From Gordionus sp. m RMFG-2023 (Eukaryota > Nematomorpha > Gordioida > Chordodea > Parachordodidae): 64,000 nucleotides of DNA. The stretch covers positions 49,122,569 through 49,186,568 of the forward strand of contig NC_088776.1 of NCBI RefSeq assembly GCF_954871325.1, given 5' to 3'. The translations under genes and the position numbers were made by a program. The notes under the pieces were generated by a model, which had not been told where the DNA came from, did no database searches, and worked only from the letters and a program-made list of their open reading frames with translations. Of this stretch, positions 1-11,673 are shown piece after piece; within the stretch, counting starts at the first letter, position 1, and the number at the start of each line of letters is the position of its first letter.

Positions 1-1058
1 AATAGAAGTGAAACTAACCATATTGTTTTTTCCCTTAGAATTTAGAAAAGCTAAGATTACAAGTAGAGCTATTGAAATGTTAGGCTAGAACAGTTAAGAG
101 ACATTATCGCTATAAAATAATTAACTTGAACTTAAAAAAAACAGTATTATTAATTAAAAATAATTTTTTTTTAAAAAAGAAATCATATTGTTTCAATTAA
201 ATATCGGAAATAAATCGTAATAATGAAAATTATAAGTTACAAAATTAAATTTTATTTTTATATTATATTCATCAATCTTTTTTTGAAAACATCGTCTCTT
301 GAGGTTATTTAGTTGAAAATAAAAATATGCCATACATTTCACGATTTTAATTTAATCAAATAAAATATTGTTAATTTTGCTTTAATATTTTCCTTCTTTT
401 TTTTAATATTGATTTTATTAATTAATTACGATTTGGTTCTAAGTTTAATATATAATTATTCAATTAACTTGTACACTTCTAATAGGATAAATAACAATAA
501 AATCTGTTTTGTTAAAAAAATTTTAGGCTAGGCCAGAGCCTAACTAGAACCTATGAGCTATAGAGCGTTTTCAAATTAATTTCAACAAATATTTAAATGT
601 AAATTAACAATGAAAAGCTCCAGTTAACGTATCCTTACCAACTTGTACATTAATTGTGTTAACTTATTTTCATTTCTAATCAGCATGCCCCCTCCCACCT
701 CCCCTTTTTCAAATCTCACGCATCGCTATACTTTATTACTCATAGTTTGAGTGGAGTTCATTACATTAATCATTGAAATTATTCATAGGTTAAAAAAAAT
801 TAAAACCCAGTTGTAATTATGATTATGACTATCTCCTTTGTTTTTACAAATTCTGGGGTAAAAATAAGTTTAAAAAGTTATTTATAGTTAATAAACCACG
901 AATTCAAAATCTCATATAGGAATTTTCGTGCTGCAAATTTAAACTGCATACCCCTTCCTTTTTCCCACCACTAATTAAGTCAATATTAATAATATTCCCA
1001 TCCAATATTCTTGCGTTCATTATAGTGTATAATTTATATGTATACAAATCAAGCAAGG
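1..1058. other. AT-rich sequence, no gene seen
   Basis: No open frame of useful length and no repeat ends were recognised. The only compositional break is a C-rich patch near 682-714. The stretch ends at the target-site duplication of the first hAT element. Confidence 0.6.
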
Positions 1059-1189
1059 TTATAGATCTGTGGTCCCTACAACGGGGGGGGGGGAGTCCGA
1101 AGCAACTGCTTCAGTAAATTTGAGTGGGGGTACTTTTTTTAAAAAATTTTCTTTATTATTTAATTCTTTTACTGTTTTGTTACATCCAT

Positions 1190-2522
1190 CATGATCAAGT
1201 GATTATATGATGTTTCGAAATCAGAAGCAATAGCTTTGATAGTAAGATATGTTGAAAATAGTGAGACGCCGAAGCCTGTTGAAAGACACCACAGGCCTCG
1301 ATATTAAGCATAATATAATATCCAAACTTGGCTCGATGAATTTACCCCTTGAATTTCTAGTTGGGCTAAGTTATGATGGCGCCTCAAGCATGAGTGGAAG
1401 AATCAATGGTGTGCAGGCCTTGATTAGAGCAGAGGCGTCAAAGGCAGCTTTTATTTGTGTTATTGTCATCGATTAAATTTAATCATTGTTCAATTATGTC
1501 AATCAATTAAAGAACTTCAAAATGTTCTAGGAATACTAGATGAGATTTATATCTATTTTAATGGTGTAAAAAGATATGAGGTACTCAAAAAATATCAGTG
1601 TAATGATCTGAAAAAATCGCAACGATTTCTACGCATCAAGAATACCACTCGGTAATAGTACCTTATTTATTTAGATTTAAAATGTTTTTTTATTTAGAAG
1701 CTGACTATCGTCATATAAAACTATTGTAAAATTTTTTCTACTTTATGATGCTTTGAGGGCAGCTTTAACAAATTTAGATTCTGAAGATCCTGCCACTTCC
1801 ACTATGGCTAGTGCTATAGTCTTTAGAATAGAAACATTTGATTTTATTTATCACTTTGTGTTTTGGATAAAATATTGATGATAACAAGTTTGGCTTGTAC
1901 AAAATTGCAAACCATTTCGAAGGATATAGGGTTTGCAATAAATCAAATTCAATTGGCAAAAGATTGCTTGATTAATTTGAGAAGTATAATATAAATTATT
2001 GTTTTAATTATTTTTTAATCTAATAGATAATAACACTGAATTTTTGAATGTTTTTTCAAAGGCACAAGATTTTATGAAGGAGAGAAATCTACCTTTTAAG
2101 TATATACACTTTCATCATTAAATATAGAAATTTTTTTTAGCTATAAAATAGGTGTGTTTTATCCTGCACTCGATTTAATTATTAAAGTTTAACGAAAGAT
2201 TTAATGATGATTCGATGAAATTTTTACATCAAACATCATTTTTTACGCTAAATAATGTGGCTGAAAAATCAATTTATTAAGAAGATATCGAGGATATCTG
2301 TGAATTTTACAATTTCAAGTCAAATTTTCGAAGAAATGTTGAAGTTTAGAAATATTTATAAGATGACCAAAATGGGGAATGTAATTATTACTCATGACCT
2401 AGAGGTTCAAGAATCTAAAGATTTGTCAGATTCTCAGAATTGTAAATTTATTTAATTAAAATATTTTTACTTAGTAGCTTCTTCTGATGATGATGATAAT
2501 TCAGGGACTTACGATTCAGATT
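1190..2522 (+). pseudogene. hAT transposase, middle part (ZMYM/DUF4371-like group)
   Basis: Translated blocks in several frames match the core of hAT transposases of the zinc-finger MYM-like group: LPLEFLVGLSYDGASSMSGR (around 1339-1398) with the catalytic-region Asp of the YDGAS motif, then a block reading RLNLIIVQLCQSIKELQNVLG (from about 1465, split over two overlapping frames), and DALRAALTNLDSEDPATSTM (about 1749-1808). The frame changes at least twice and stops are present. The next block expected from the family, the hATC domain, lies 1.4 kb downstream beyond an insert. Not functional. The family call rests on the conserved motifs and on the hAT-size target duplication of the element. 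Confidence 0.85.
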
Positions 2523-2564
2523 AGAAAAACTATTCATTTATTTTGCCTAGTACTGTAAACATTT

Positions 2565-3945
2565 TTAAAAAAATCGAACGCGTTTACGTCCAAGTTCACT
2601 TTCAAAAAAAAGGAGCGCGTTCACGTTCACAAACCCGTTCAAAATTTTATGAAAATTTTTTTTAAAATTTAATTAAATATAAATAAATGTTTTATATATT
2701 TCAACTCAATATATTAGACATGTTAAAAAATAATATAGTTTTATTTTGTTAATATAATTATAAATAAAATATAATATAATATAGCGAATAAAAAGATATT
2801 TTTATTTATAGAAAATTTTTATTATTAAATTTTAATAACAATTGTTTTCAAAATATTTATCTGATAGACAGGAACACTTGGCAGTTAATACGGCATTAGC
2901 TATATTAAAAACGCGCTCTACAGGGGCAGATGAGGGGATTGCGGTATTATACTTAATAAACAGCTCTTTTAACGTGGATTAAAAAATTTATTGTTTAGTT
3001 ACTTGCTATAAAAAATTGAGATAAGTTATCCTCCTCCATCCAATCCATTCTCTACTTCTTAAAAGGATATCTCGAAATTAACAGTTCTCTAGGGTTTTCA
3101 AAGCATTTTTTTCAATAACGCTATAAGTTTATTTTTAATAGATTTGTTCTGTGGAAGTTTTATCCATGGCCATTGAAGTATAAATGTTGGATGTATAATT
3201 GCAGAAAGAACTTATTGATCTTTATATATATGTTCAAATCTTTAAAAAAATATTATATGTTAATTGAGAATGATAGTTTTAATACCTTTTATAAATCCCA
3301 TTTAATACGGCGTCTATCAATGGTTGACCATATTTGAGGCCACTAATTTTTTTTAAATTTCAAATAACTATCGTTATTGTTGGGGTCAAATATCCCAAAT
3401 TATTTCTTCAAATTTAATGATTTTACTTAGTTATATTATATAAAATAAAATAATTAATATTACAATCAAATGTCGTTTTAAATTGGAACCTGAAGATTTT
3501 GACAATATAATACTTTTTGGCCATATTTTACACTTGGTAAGCATTGAATTAGTTCCTTCAATATAGGATGTTACTGTAAAACATTTATCATATTTGGCCA
3601 TGGTAATGATAATTCATCTGATTTTGGATTTTCAGAATCAGATGATGAGGATTAAATAATAATATCTATGCTTATGCTAATCTATTAAACTAAAATATAA
3701 ACAAAAATATTCAAATTAATAAACTATGTTTTAAAATAATTGAAATATGAAAAGGAAATACACAGTCGATTAAAAAATATAAATAATAATTTTTTTTAAA
3801 AAATTCGGAAATATTAAATTTTCAAATAAATAAAAATAAAAAGTTTTTTAAAATTGAACGAACGTTAAATTCGAACGCGTTCGTCATAAAAAAGGAACGC
3901 CGTTCATCATTTTTTTAAAAAAAACGAACTTCGTTCACTAATTTT
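2565..3945. mobile_element. Nested hAT-like non-autonomous element with GAACGCGTTC subterminal repeats
   Basis: The transposase reading of the surrounding hAT is interrupted here. Both edges carry clusters of a GAACGCGTTC-type motif in AT-rich sequence: at 2576-2640 (ATCGAACGCG, GAGCGCGTTCACGTTC) and inverted at 3855-3940 (GAACGCGTTCGTC, GAACGCCGTTC, GAACTTCGTTC). Such subterminal motif clusters recur in other elements of this window. Exact ends and target duplication were not resolved. No clear protein domain was read inside. Confidence 0.55.
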
Positions 3946-3954
3946 ACCTTATCG

Positions 3955-4222
3955 TCTACTTTTAAATTTTTCTGCTTTCCCTAATTTAACAATTTTATAT
4001 AAATATTTATTAACCATTCCTACAACCTCATGTACTGCCGAAAGAGTCATGAGTAAAATTATATTAATTAAAACAAGACTTCGTAGTACCATGAAAGATT
4101 CATTTCTCAATAATTTAATCATATTATCAATGGAAAAAAATTTATTTAAACAATTAAATATTGATGAAATTATAAAATCTTTGGCTTTCTCTTCCCCTAA
4201 TTTATCTAAATTATTAATTTAA
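3955..4222 (+). pseudogene. hAT transposase C-terminal dimerisation domain (hATC)
   Basis: One open frame reads FPNLTILYKYLLTIPTTSCT followed by AERVMSKIILIKTRLRSTMK and ends at TAA (4220-4222). Pattern FPNL...LLTIP.TS...ER..SK...IKTRLRS is the diagnostic hATC dimerisation block. It continues the transposase of 1190-2522 after the insert, in the same element 1067-4395. The C-terminus itself is uninterrupted. Confidence 0.92.
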
Positions 4223-4403
4223 AAATAATATTTATAAAGTATATATTTTTTGCATTTTATTTATATTATATATTAAAAATTAATGCAATTTTGAAATTTA
4301 TGGGTGTCATAAAATAATTATCATTTTTTCGAGGGGGGGGGGACTTTTCAGGGGGATATTCTGCTTCTTTCACTCAGAAAGTGTAGGGGCCACTGTTATA
4401 GAT

Positions 4404-6871
4404 TATTATCCATTGATTCCTACTTTAGTCAAATTAATTCAAAAATAAATAATACAGAAATTTAAATTAAATAAAAAAGTTAATATCAAAGAGAATATAT
4501 TAAATAAACAATTTAGACATTCAATTCAATGCAGCCATTTAGAGTTAAATATGCTCTTATTATGTAATTTTAAAAAAAATGAGTATTAAATCTCCACTTC
4601 GAACATTTCTCTGGGAAAAATATTGAATTAAATCAAAAAAAAGCCTCTCTTTTCACGTTAGTCTAGAGGAAGACGGAGAATGGGGGGAGTACCAACAAAC
4701 TTTGTTATTCTCTAAAAAAAAATTCTTCATTTTGAAATGTCTCCCCCTTTCCCCAGGAATCTCAAACAAATCAAATTAAAACCAAAAAAATAAGTATATT
4801 TCGGCCTGCTTCATATACCTAGGGTTTTTTAGCAAATTTTTAAAATTTAAATCATCTAAAGTACGCGTTTTTTAATTAAATTTCACGGCAAAATTGTCTG
4901 ATTAACAGGTACTCTATAAATGGCGGAATACGATTCAGGCATAATCATATAAAAATTTTAAAAAAAGGCACGCTGTATTATAAATGATTAATTTGAAAGA
5001 TTTGCTAAAAAAAAACCAAGACAATACACTTGAGAATTATAACGAATAAATTAAATCAAACACAACACTTGTGCAGAGGATTCGAGGAATACAAAATCAT
5101 TTATGCAGAAATAGAGAAATATTATTAACAGAAACAATCATCGTTTCATTTTTTTTAAAAATACCTTCAAATTTTGGAGAAAAAGGTATTGTCAACTCAT
5201 GGGGAAAAAATGATTTAATATGAGAAATGGTAAAATATTCATCATATTCTTGAATTCTATTCGTATCGTGTTAAATTTTGAATAGGATATTATCGACAAT
5301 TTATACTTTTCTCATTATATTTTATTTTAAGTTAATTTTAGCGAAATTTAAAATAATAATAAAGACGATATCTTAATATTAATAACGGTACTTAAAATTG
5401 TTCCAATTTTATTATTTTTTTGGTGGGTTATATTATTTTATACTATTTTTAACTTTTCAACTTCCAAACTTATTTTTTTTTCTCGCGAAAGTTAACGTTC
5501 TTCACTATATTACGAAAAAATTATTTGTCTCATAAGTGTGTACTAGAATTTGTTCATTTAGCCAAAGACCAATGTGTTAATCAAAATATACAGTAATATA
5601 TTTATTTAGTGAGGGAGGGGGTGGCATTTTTTTTGGTTTAAATTAGATTATAAGAGTAAACTAAACACTATTTCATATTTAAGTTTATCTGGGATGGGCA
5701 AATTCACCCTGTCGTTATTTTCCTACAATAAGAAAATCCAGCTCCTATCCAAGAGGGCTAAAATTTATTCCAAATGCATTTCTAATGACTTTTGAGCAAA
5801 TAACACCCCAAATAAGCGGTGACCCTAACTCAAATAAAACTCCCTGGCTAAGGGTCTGGTGAGGTTACTATGAAGAAGCAAACGTGAGTTTAAATAGTCT
5901 AAGTTTAATTTGAGAAAACATAATAGAAATAAGATCGACATTGAAATTGGAGGGAGGGATGAAGATGCCATCGTTATTTGATACTGATTTTTATTGCTAA
6001 TTTTGTTTATTTAGAGGGGGGCTGGGGAATAATATCGTCATTGTCTTAGAGAGGTGGTAGAAGTCCCAGAACGAAGCCACTTAATGTTAAGGAAAGGAAT
6101 AAAATATTTTTACTTGATTTATTTAATGGAATGGAAATTGTTTTATTTGATCATAGAATTTCAGCAGAAATAAAAATTAATATTTTTTTAAAAATATTTG
6201 AAAATGAAACTTCAAAAAATTTAATTATTAATAATTATTTTAAAACAACATATGGTTTGTTTTTAATCAAAAAAATAACTGCTATTCGTCAATTTTTTTA
6301 CTATATTATCGATTAAGCGTAAGAAAACCTCGATTAAGGTTAGGAGGGGAGGGGTTAGGAGAGAGTGGGGGATATAAAACTTATATATTAGTTTTCTCTT
6401 AAGCTCATAGAAAAATGTTAAGCATTGGCATTCATCATTTTGAAAATTTTAAAAATTTATTTTAATAAATATTTGTGTAGATTTTTATTATAATCAAGAA
6501 TATGTGAATGTATAATCGGGAGTTAATTAACCATTTTTTAAGACCGTATTGTTAAACTAAAACCGAATTCGGGCCTTTATAAAAAATATTTTCTCTAATC
6601 GTAAACTAGCGCAAACCACGAACATACCTTGAAATATTTATTTATATGCAATTATCAAAATACGTAAATATATTAACGAAATATGTTGCATCGGTCCTCC
6701 TTTTTCTTCTTCTAAAATAATCGTTGGATTGTTTTGGGTGTTAGTAAGACTGGGAACCAATATTAAAAATCCAAGTTTAATGAGAAAATGTTGGTATTTA
6801 AACAATATTTTCTATTCCTTGTTTTGTTATTGGATTAAAATAAAAAAAAATCGTGATTTTAAAAAGCCTTA
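4404..6871. other. AT-rich intergenic sequence, no gene seen
   Basis: About 2.5 kb with no recognisable protein, RNA gene or transposon ends. A modestly GC-richer patch lies at 5690-5860. The open frame at 6131-6316 is low-complexity Ile/Lys/Asn sequence and was not accepted as a gene. Confidence 0.5.
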
Positions 6872-7251
6872 ATTATATTCAGAGTTGGGCAGTACCGCGA
6901 ATATTTGTATCTAAGATACAAGATCCTTTTGTATCTTGTACTCAGTGTATCTAAGATCCTTTATTTTGAAAAGAATCTTGAATCTTTTTCATTTTCTTTA
7001 AAAAGATACAGATACAGATTCTTTTTAATATTCATGTTTAAAACATTTACATATCACACAATGTAACTTTATTTTCTTCGTGAAATCTTGTATTATTTTC
7101 TTTATTTTTTCCTGCTATATTTTAAATATAGTGATAAACAAAATTAGTTGGAAATTTTACAGATCACAAAGATAGATAGATTAAAAATAACAACACCAAA
7201 ACTAAATAAGTAAAGGTTATATTTTACATGTAATATTTTTTAATTTGTAGA

Positions 7252-7425
7252 ATGTTTAACATTTATAGTAGTGAAGATCAAATAGGTTCTCCTGAATCAA
7301 GTCCGAATCTTAAAATTCTAGATGGAAAATTTTATAAAGTAATTCATGTGAAAAAGACCAAGGTACAAGCCGAATGTCAAAATTGCACAAGTAAAAAAGT
7401 TAAAAGATTGAACAAACTCCTCTAA
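7252..7425 (+). pseudogene. Likely N-terminal exon of an hAT transposase (BED-finger-like), 57 codons
   Basis: An uninterrupted frame begins at ATG 7252 directly after TTTTTTAATTTGTAG, a good 3' splice site or 5' leader. The product reads MFNIYSSEDQIGSPESSPNL, then DGKFYKVIHVKKTKVQAECQ and NCTSKKVKRLNKLL, ending at TAA 7423-7425. Acidic start, then K-rich C..C-containing segment (AECQNCTSKK) resembles the beginning of the BED zinc finger in arthropod hAT proteins, where C.xC is followed by a His pair; the second half is absent. It lies in the 5' part of element 6880-10276. The rest of the transposase was not found, so it is presumed broken. Confidence 0.5.
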
Positions 7426-7469
7426 CTTTGTAAACTATTAAAGTATAATATATACATTTTTATTTTCTG

Positions 7470-8420
7470 AAAAATTTTTAAAATATACCCGGGCCGGGCC
7501 TGAAAAATTTTTTATAAAAAAATCCGGGCCGAGCCGGACCTGAAAATTTTTTTAAAAAAATACCCGGGCAGTGCCGGGCGGTATTTTTTTAAAATATACA
7601 ACATGAATTATTATATTCGTCAATTAGATATGGTTATAATGATTATATATAGTTATGATTAATATAATGTTTGGTGAAAGTTAACACTAGCTAACACTCA
7701 TAGTATCTATTACATAATAAAATTATAGTTTTCCTGCCATGGAATAAATACGCAAAGGATTAAATACATTATTATATAATATATATGTTATATTTTTATT
7801 AAAAATATCATTTTATTTTTTTTATAAATACATAGTATTTGTAATATACTAAATATCTGTTTAGAATAAAAAAAAAATATATTTAGTGTTGTTAAAAGCT
7901 TGTTTTGAGCCGATTTTTTAAAAACGGCTAACTAAGTTTTTATCCAGAAAAATATTATGCAAGCCTGAAAATTTTGCTCATAGAAGGAGAAAAGGTCTAG
8001 ACATATAGTATCGAAATTTCGAGGCTTAGTCAATATTTTTCTGGCGAAAATATTGAGTTAGCCGTTTTTAAAAATCGCCAAAACGAGCCGTTTAACAACA
8101 TTAGCTAATATACTTGCTTATTAAATGATAATACTTGCCGAAAAATATGATAATTTACGAAATAATGTATTTTTTGAATATACCAGGTCGAATATAATTT
8201 TTAAAAATTCCGAGCCGGGCCTAAAAATTTTTTTTTTAAATCTAGACCTGGCCGGGCCCTAAAAAATTTTTTTTTAGATATTTGGGTCGGGCCGGGCCTA
8301 AAATTTTTAAACCCGGACCGGGTCAGGCCGTAAAAATAATTTTGGGAAAAAAATCCGGGCCGGGCCAAAAATTTTTTAATCTGGGCCGGGCCGTACAAAT
8401 GGTACCTCTGCAGGTCTCTG
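7470..8420. mobile_element. GC-island hAT-type MITE with GGGCCGGGCC repeats, right end CTGCAGGTCTCTG
   Basis: Two clusters of CCGGGCCGGGCC-type motifs separated by poly(A)/poly(T) runs lie at 7485-7590 and, inverted, 8160-8395. The right end CTGCAGGTCTCTG at 8408-8420 matches the CAGAGACCTGCA terminus of a family seen elsewhere here (44915-45294). The left terminus is lost. A separate MITE (7884-8103) is inserted in the centre. The minus open frame across the right cluster is a by-product of the repeats. Confidence 0.7.
7884..8103. mobile_element. MITE, TAGTGTTGTTAAA family
   Basis: Starts TAGTGTTGTTAAAAGC and ends GCCGTTTAACAACATTA. Inside both ends are inverted AACGGCTAACT / AGTTAGCCGTTTTT blocks, so the element can fold on itself. 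Same ends as the elements at 18652-18846, 19239-19710 and 62361-62570. No target duplication could be confirmed. Confidence 0.75.
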
Positions 8421-8508
8421 ATAATTATTAACATAATAATACCTATACTTAAGTCCCTCTTAGATATTTGTTATTAAAAAATTTTATAGAAGATAGTTGA
8501 TTATCAAT

Positions 8509-9298
8509 TAGGGGTGTATTGATACCACTTTTTAGAGGTCGATCCGATCCGATATTCCCTATATTTAATTGATATCGGCCGATTACCGATCCGATATCAT
8601 ATCTAATTTTGTATTCTGTAAAGATAACAATGGTTTTAATTTTTAATACACTTTTTATTAGTATAACATCTATAATTTAACTATACCATAAATTATGTCA
8701 TTTAAATATATTATAATGATCAGTTATAGTTTATATTCAATTCAATTGCAATTCTAAAAGTATAAAAAATATTTTTATTGTTAAATCACTTTTATATAAT
8801 AAGTAATAACATTAATCTATATACATATTAAGTAATAAACAATTATATTATGAAATTTGATATCAATATTTAAAATAATATTTAACATTAATATAGCGAA
8901 GATTTCTTTTTAGAAATACCAATATTTCCAATTTATCAGAGGTCAGCTTGCGGCGATGGTAACTGTCAATATCACCAGCTTCACTAAAAACAGATTCTGA
9001 AGTGATTATTGCACACTTTTATAAACAGAATGCGCAAAAAAATAACAATATGGTAGAATGTTTATTAATTAATTATTATTATTAAAATAATATACATAAA
9101 AATGGATTTCGATTTTATTTATAAAAATAAATGATTTTAGTATAACTATTTTTTTTAAATTTTATAACATTTTATTTTTGTTAAAGAAGCCATTTTTATA
9201 TCGGATCAAATTTTATAATATTGACCTATAACCGATATTTTAAAATGAGTGAAATATCATCCCGATCCGATCCGATAAAAAATATCGGCACATCCCTA
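8509..9298 (-). mobile_element. Short hAT element with GATCCGATCC subterminal motifs
   Basis: Left end TAGGGGTGTATTGATACC and right end (reverse complement) TAGGGATGTGCCGATA. Both ends are followed by repeated GATCCGATCCGATA motifs. It retains only the last part of a transposase gene, on the minus strand (8888-9015). The flanking bases do not give a convincing 8-bp duplication. Confidence 0.75.
8888..9015 (-). pseudogene. hAT transposase C-terminal fragment (hATC)
   Basis: Reading the minus strand from 9015 gives CAIITSESVFSEAGDIDSYH then RRKLTSDKLEILVFLKRNLR. SVFSEAGDI...RRKLTSDKLEILVFLKRN is the classic hATC dimerisation motif (ER.FS.AG.......RL....E.L.FLK.N). The fragment is uninterrupted but the rest of the transposase is missing from the 790-bp element that holds it. 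Confidence 0.9.
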
Positions 9299-10367
9299 AT
9301 ATATTTTATATTTAATTATTTTAGCAAGTCCTTATTAAAGGAAATATTTATGCTACAATTGATTATATAATTTTAAAAGGCTCTTAATAAAATAATTAGA
9401 ATAAGATAGAATTTAACTTTATTAGTTACTTTTATTTATTTATGATATAAGTAAAATTGATTTATTTACAAAATTTAATCAATTTAAAATGCGTTAAAGA
9501 AAATTGTTATGTATTTAATAATTAAATAATATAATGTTGTACATTATTTTCATATTTTTTATATATAATTTATGATTTTGCAAGAAATATATAAAAAAAA
9601 TTTGAAAAAAGATTTAAATGATATTTATATACTATATATGATATTACAAATGCAAGAAATAAATAAGTCACATTAGAAAATAAAACTAATTTAAAAAATA
9701 CATAAATATCATAAACAAGTAATGATAAATATTTATTAAAGATAATGAATAAAATAAAACTAGTAAATTTTTTTTTAGAGATGCCATTTAGCCATATATT
9801 CCGAATATAAGCTATATTTAAATCAACACAGAAAATAACCTGCAAATTCTAATAAATCATTTGATTTAATTTTTTTTCTTATTTGTACATTTTTAATTAC
9901 CATTAAATATACTAAAGCTATTAATGGGTAAAAATTAATATTAAAATCCCTGGTTATTATAATTAATTCATCAATAATATTTTATTAATTATTGCAAATA
10001 TTCATTCTTATATGTGTATGCTATGTTCTTTACAAATAAATAATAAAAACTGTATTTTATAAACTATTCTTATTTAATTGGTAATGATAATTTAAAAGTA
10101 TCTTGTATTTAAGTTACTCTAATTTAGTAAAAGATACAAGAATCTTTTATCTTGTATCTTTTTGATATTTTGCAAAAGATATTAGTATCTGTATCTAAGA
10201 TTCATTTTTTTATAAAGATTCTGTATCTGTATCTAGATTCTTTTTCCGGAGGACCTGGAGGACCTGCCCAACTATGATTATATTTATGTATGAACATGAA
10301 AATAAAACCATGAGCATTGTTGTTTTAATAAAAACGGATGAGAATCACCCTGATATTTTATAGAACC

Positions 10368-10696
10368 AGAACCCTGAACCGCGAATCCTTTTTTAAATGT
10401 AGAGTTCAAGTTCAAGAATTTTCAAATTTTTCATTTATTTATTTATTTTTTTTTTATTAAAATTTCTTTATTTCATTTAATTTTTTTAAATTACAAAAAA
10501 TTTGAACAGAATTAAAAAAATAATATTTAAAATATTTATAAAAAACATATTAAATTTTTAAAACCTCATTGTTCTTTAGTATTTTTGATATTAAAAATTT
10601 TTTTGTGAAATCGTTATTTATATTAGTGTATCCATTTTATGTAAACTAAAATTTTTCTGAACACCGAACACTTTTTTAGGAGGGTTCACAGCCCTG
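10368..10696. mobile_element. Probable hAT-type MITE
   Basis: Left end CAGAACCCTGAACC resembles the reverse complement of the right end, CAGGGCTGTGAACC. GTTCAAG-type motifs follow on the left. No target duplication was found and the interior is AT-rich without coding signal. Confidence 0.4.
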
Positions 10697-11625
10697 GATT
10701 ATACTGAATCGGAAACTTTTTTTATACACGAGGATTTAAAATCCTGATAAAATGATAAAAGGTGAATATAAAATTTTTTTATTTATTCATAATTAATTTT
10801 TTTATCAACAACCCGATATCAAACCAATGAAATGGAAACATTGATTTTGAAACTTTTTATTTAACACAAAAATATAGCAAAATGAAAAACTATAAAAAAT
10901 AGGAATATAATATAAGGAAAAATAATTTTACTTGTTTAAGATCCTGTAAGCAATACATCATTTTAGATATAGAGAAGCTTGGATAGTATATTCATCGAGT
11001 AAACAACGTTAACAAACTTGAAAACGCTATTCTAATTTAAAAAATGATAATTTGCGTTTTTCATTTATTGATATATAATATAAGTATTTAAGATTTCTCC
11101 TATATTTTAAAAAATTGGGGAATGAAATCTGTGAAATCGATCATCTTAATAAGCCCAGAACCGATACCCGCTGAGTAGTGGAAGGGAAATCAAGCTTAAG
11201 TTCACATAGCTAGGCATAGGCATTACTTATTTATTTGTAAAAGGCTTCTTGGCAGAAAAGCATATGTCATTAAATGGTGAAAAAAATGATAAAGAAATAT
11301 TATTTTTAAAAAGATTCTTATTGAAACTTATAATATACTAGTTATATGTATTACAATAAACTCTTATTATTAACAAAGGTGTAATATTGACCCTGAGTTT
11401 ATTTATATTAATCAATTCGATATATGTTTTTACCTTATTTTATGATATTGAAATTCCTATCTTTATTACAGTCAAAACCATTTAATTGCAAGAGCTGGAA
11501 CAAAATATTTAAAAATTTCGCAATTACTCGACTTTTCGCTATAAAGATCAAAAATCAATAATTTATTTATTAAAAATCATTTCGTGTTTTTTATAAAAAT
11601 ATTTATCATCGATATATATTTTAAG
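10697..11625. other. AT-rich sequence, no gene seen
   Basis: No repeat ends or coding signal recognised. A short GC-richer stretch at 11150-11225 gave no open frame of note. Confidence 0.5.
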
Positions 11626-11673
11626 TATAAAACATCAAACTATAATTATTTTATTATACTGGTTGTTATATAG

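Larger units (their letters stand above)
1067..4395 (+). mobile_element. hAT DNA transposon, degenerate, with a nested insert
   Basis: The ends are imperfect inverted repeats: CTGTGGTCCCTACA on the left and the reverse complement CAGTGGCCCCTACA on the right. They are flanked by a perfect 8-bp duplication TTATAGAT at 1059-1066 and 4396-4403, the duplication size of hAT elements. Poly-G tracts sit just inside both ends (1082-1093, about 4333-4341). Inside are plus-strand transposase remnants, the middle part at 1190-2522 and the C-terminal dimerisation domain at 3955-4222, separated by an unrelated insert of about 1.4 kb. The N-terminal zinc-finger part is missing, so this is a 5'-deleted, dead copy. 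Confidence 0.93.
6880..10276 (+). mobile_element. hAT element with GTATCTTGTATCT subterminal repeats
   Basis: The ends are CAGAGTTGGGCAG and CTGCCCAACTATG (an inverted pair), flanked by a perfect 8-bp duplication ATTATATT at 6872-6879 and 10277-10284. Just inside both ends are many copies of TATCTAAGATACAAG/GTATCTTGTATCT-type motifs (6900-7020 and 10100-10245, inverted relative to each other). A short coding exon remains at 7252-7425. The interior is otherwise occupied by later insertions: a GGCCGGGCC element with a MITE inside it, and an hAT with GATCCGATCC motifs. Confidence 0.93.

Noticed and set aside
6131-6316. 61-codon plus-strand frame
   Set aside because: Low-complexity Ile/Lys/Asn sequence with no motif, splice context or repeat association; expected by chance in this composition.
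8201-8434. 77-codon minus frame rich in Gly, Pro and Arg
   Set aside because: It is a translation of the GGCCGGGCC repeat cluster of a MITE end.
9570-9845. 91-codon minus frame, hydrophobic
   Set aside because: Phe/Ile/Tyr/Leu-rich translation of AT-rich sequence inside an hAT element; looks like a membrane protein only because of base composition.
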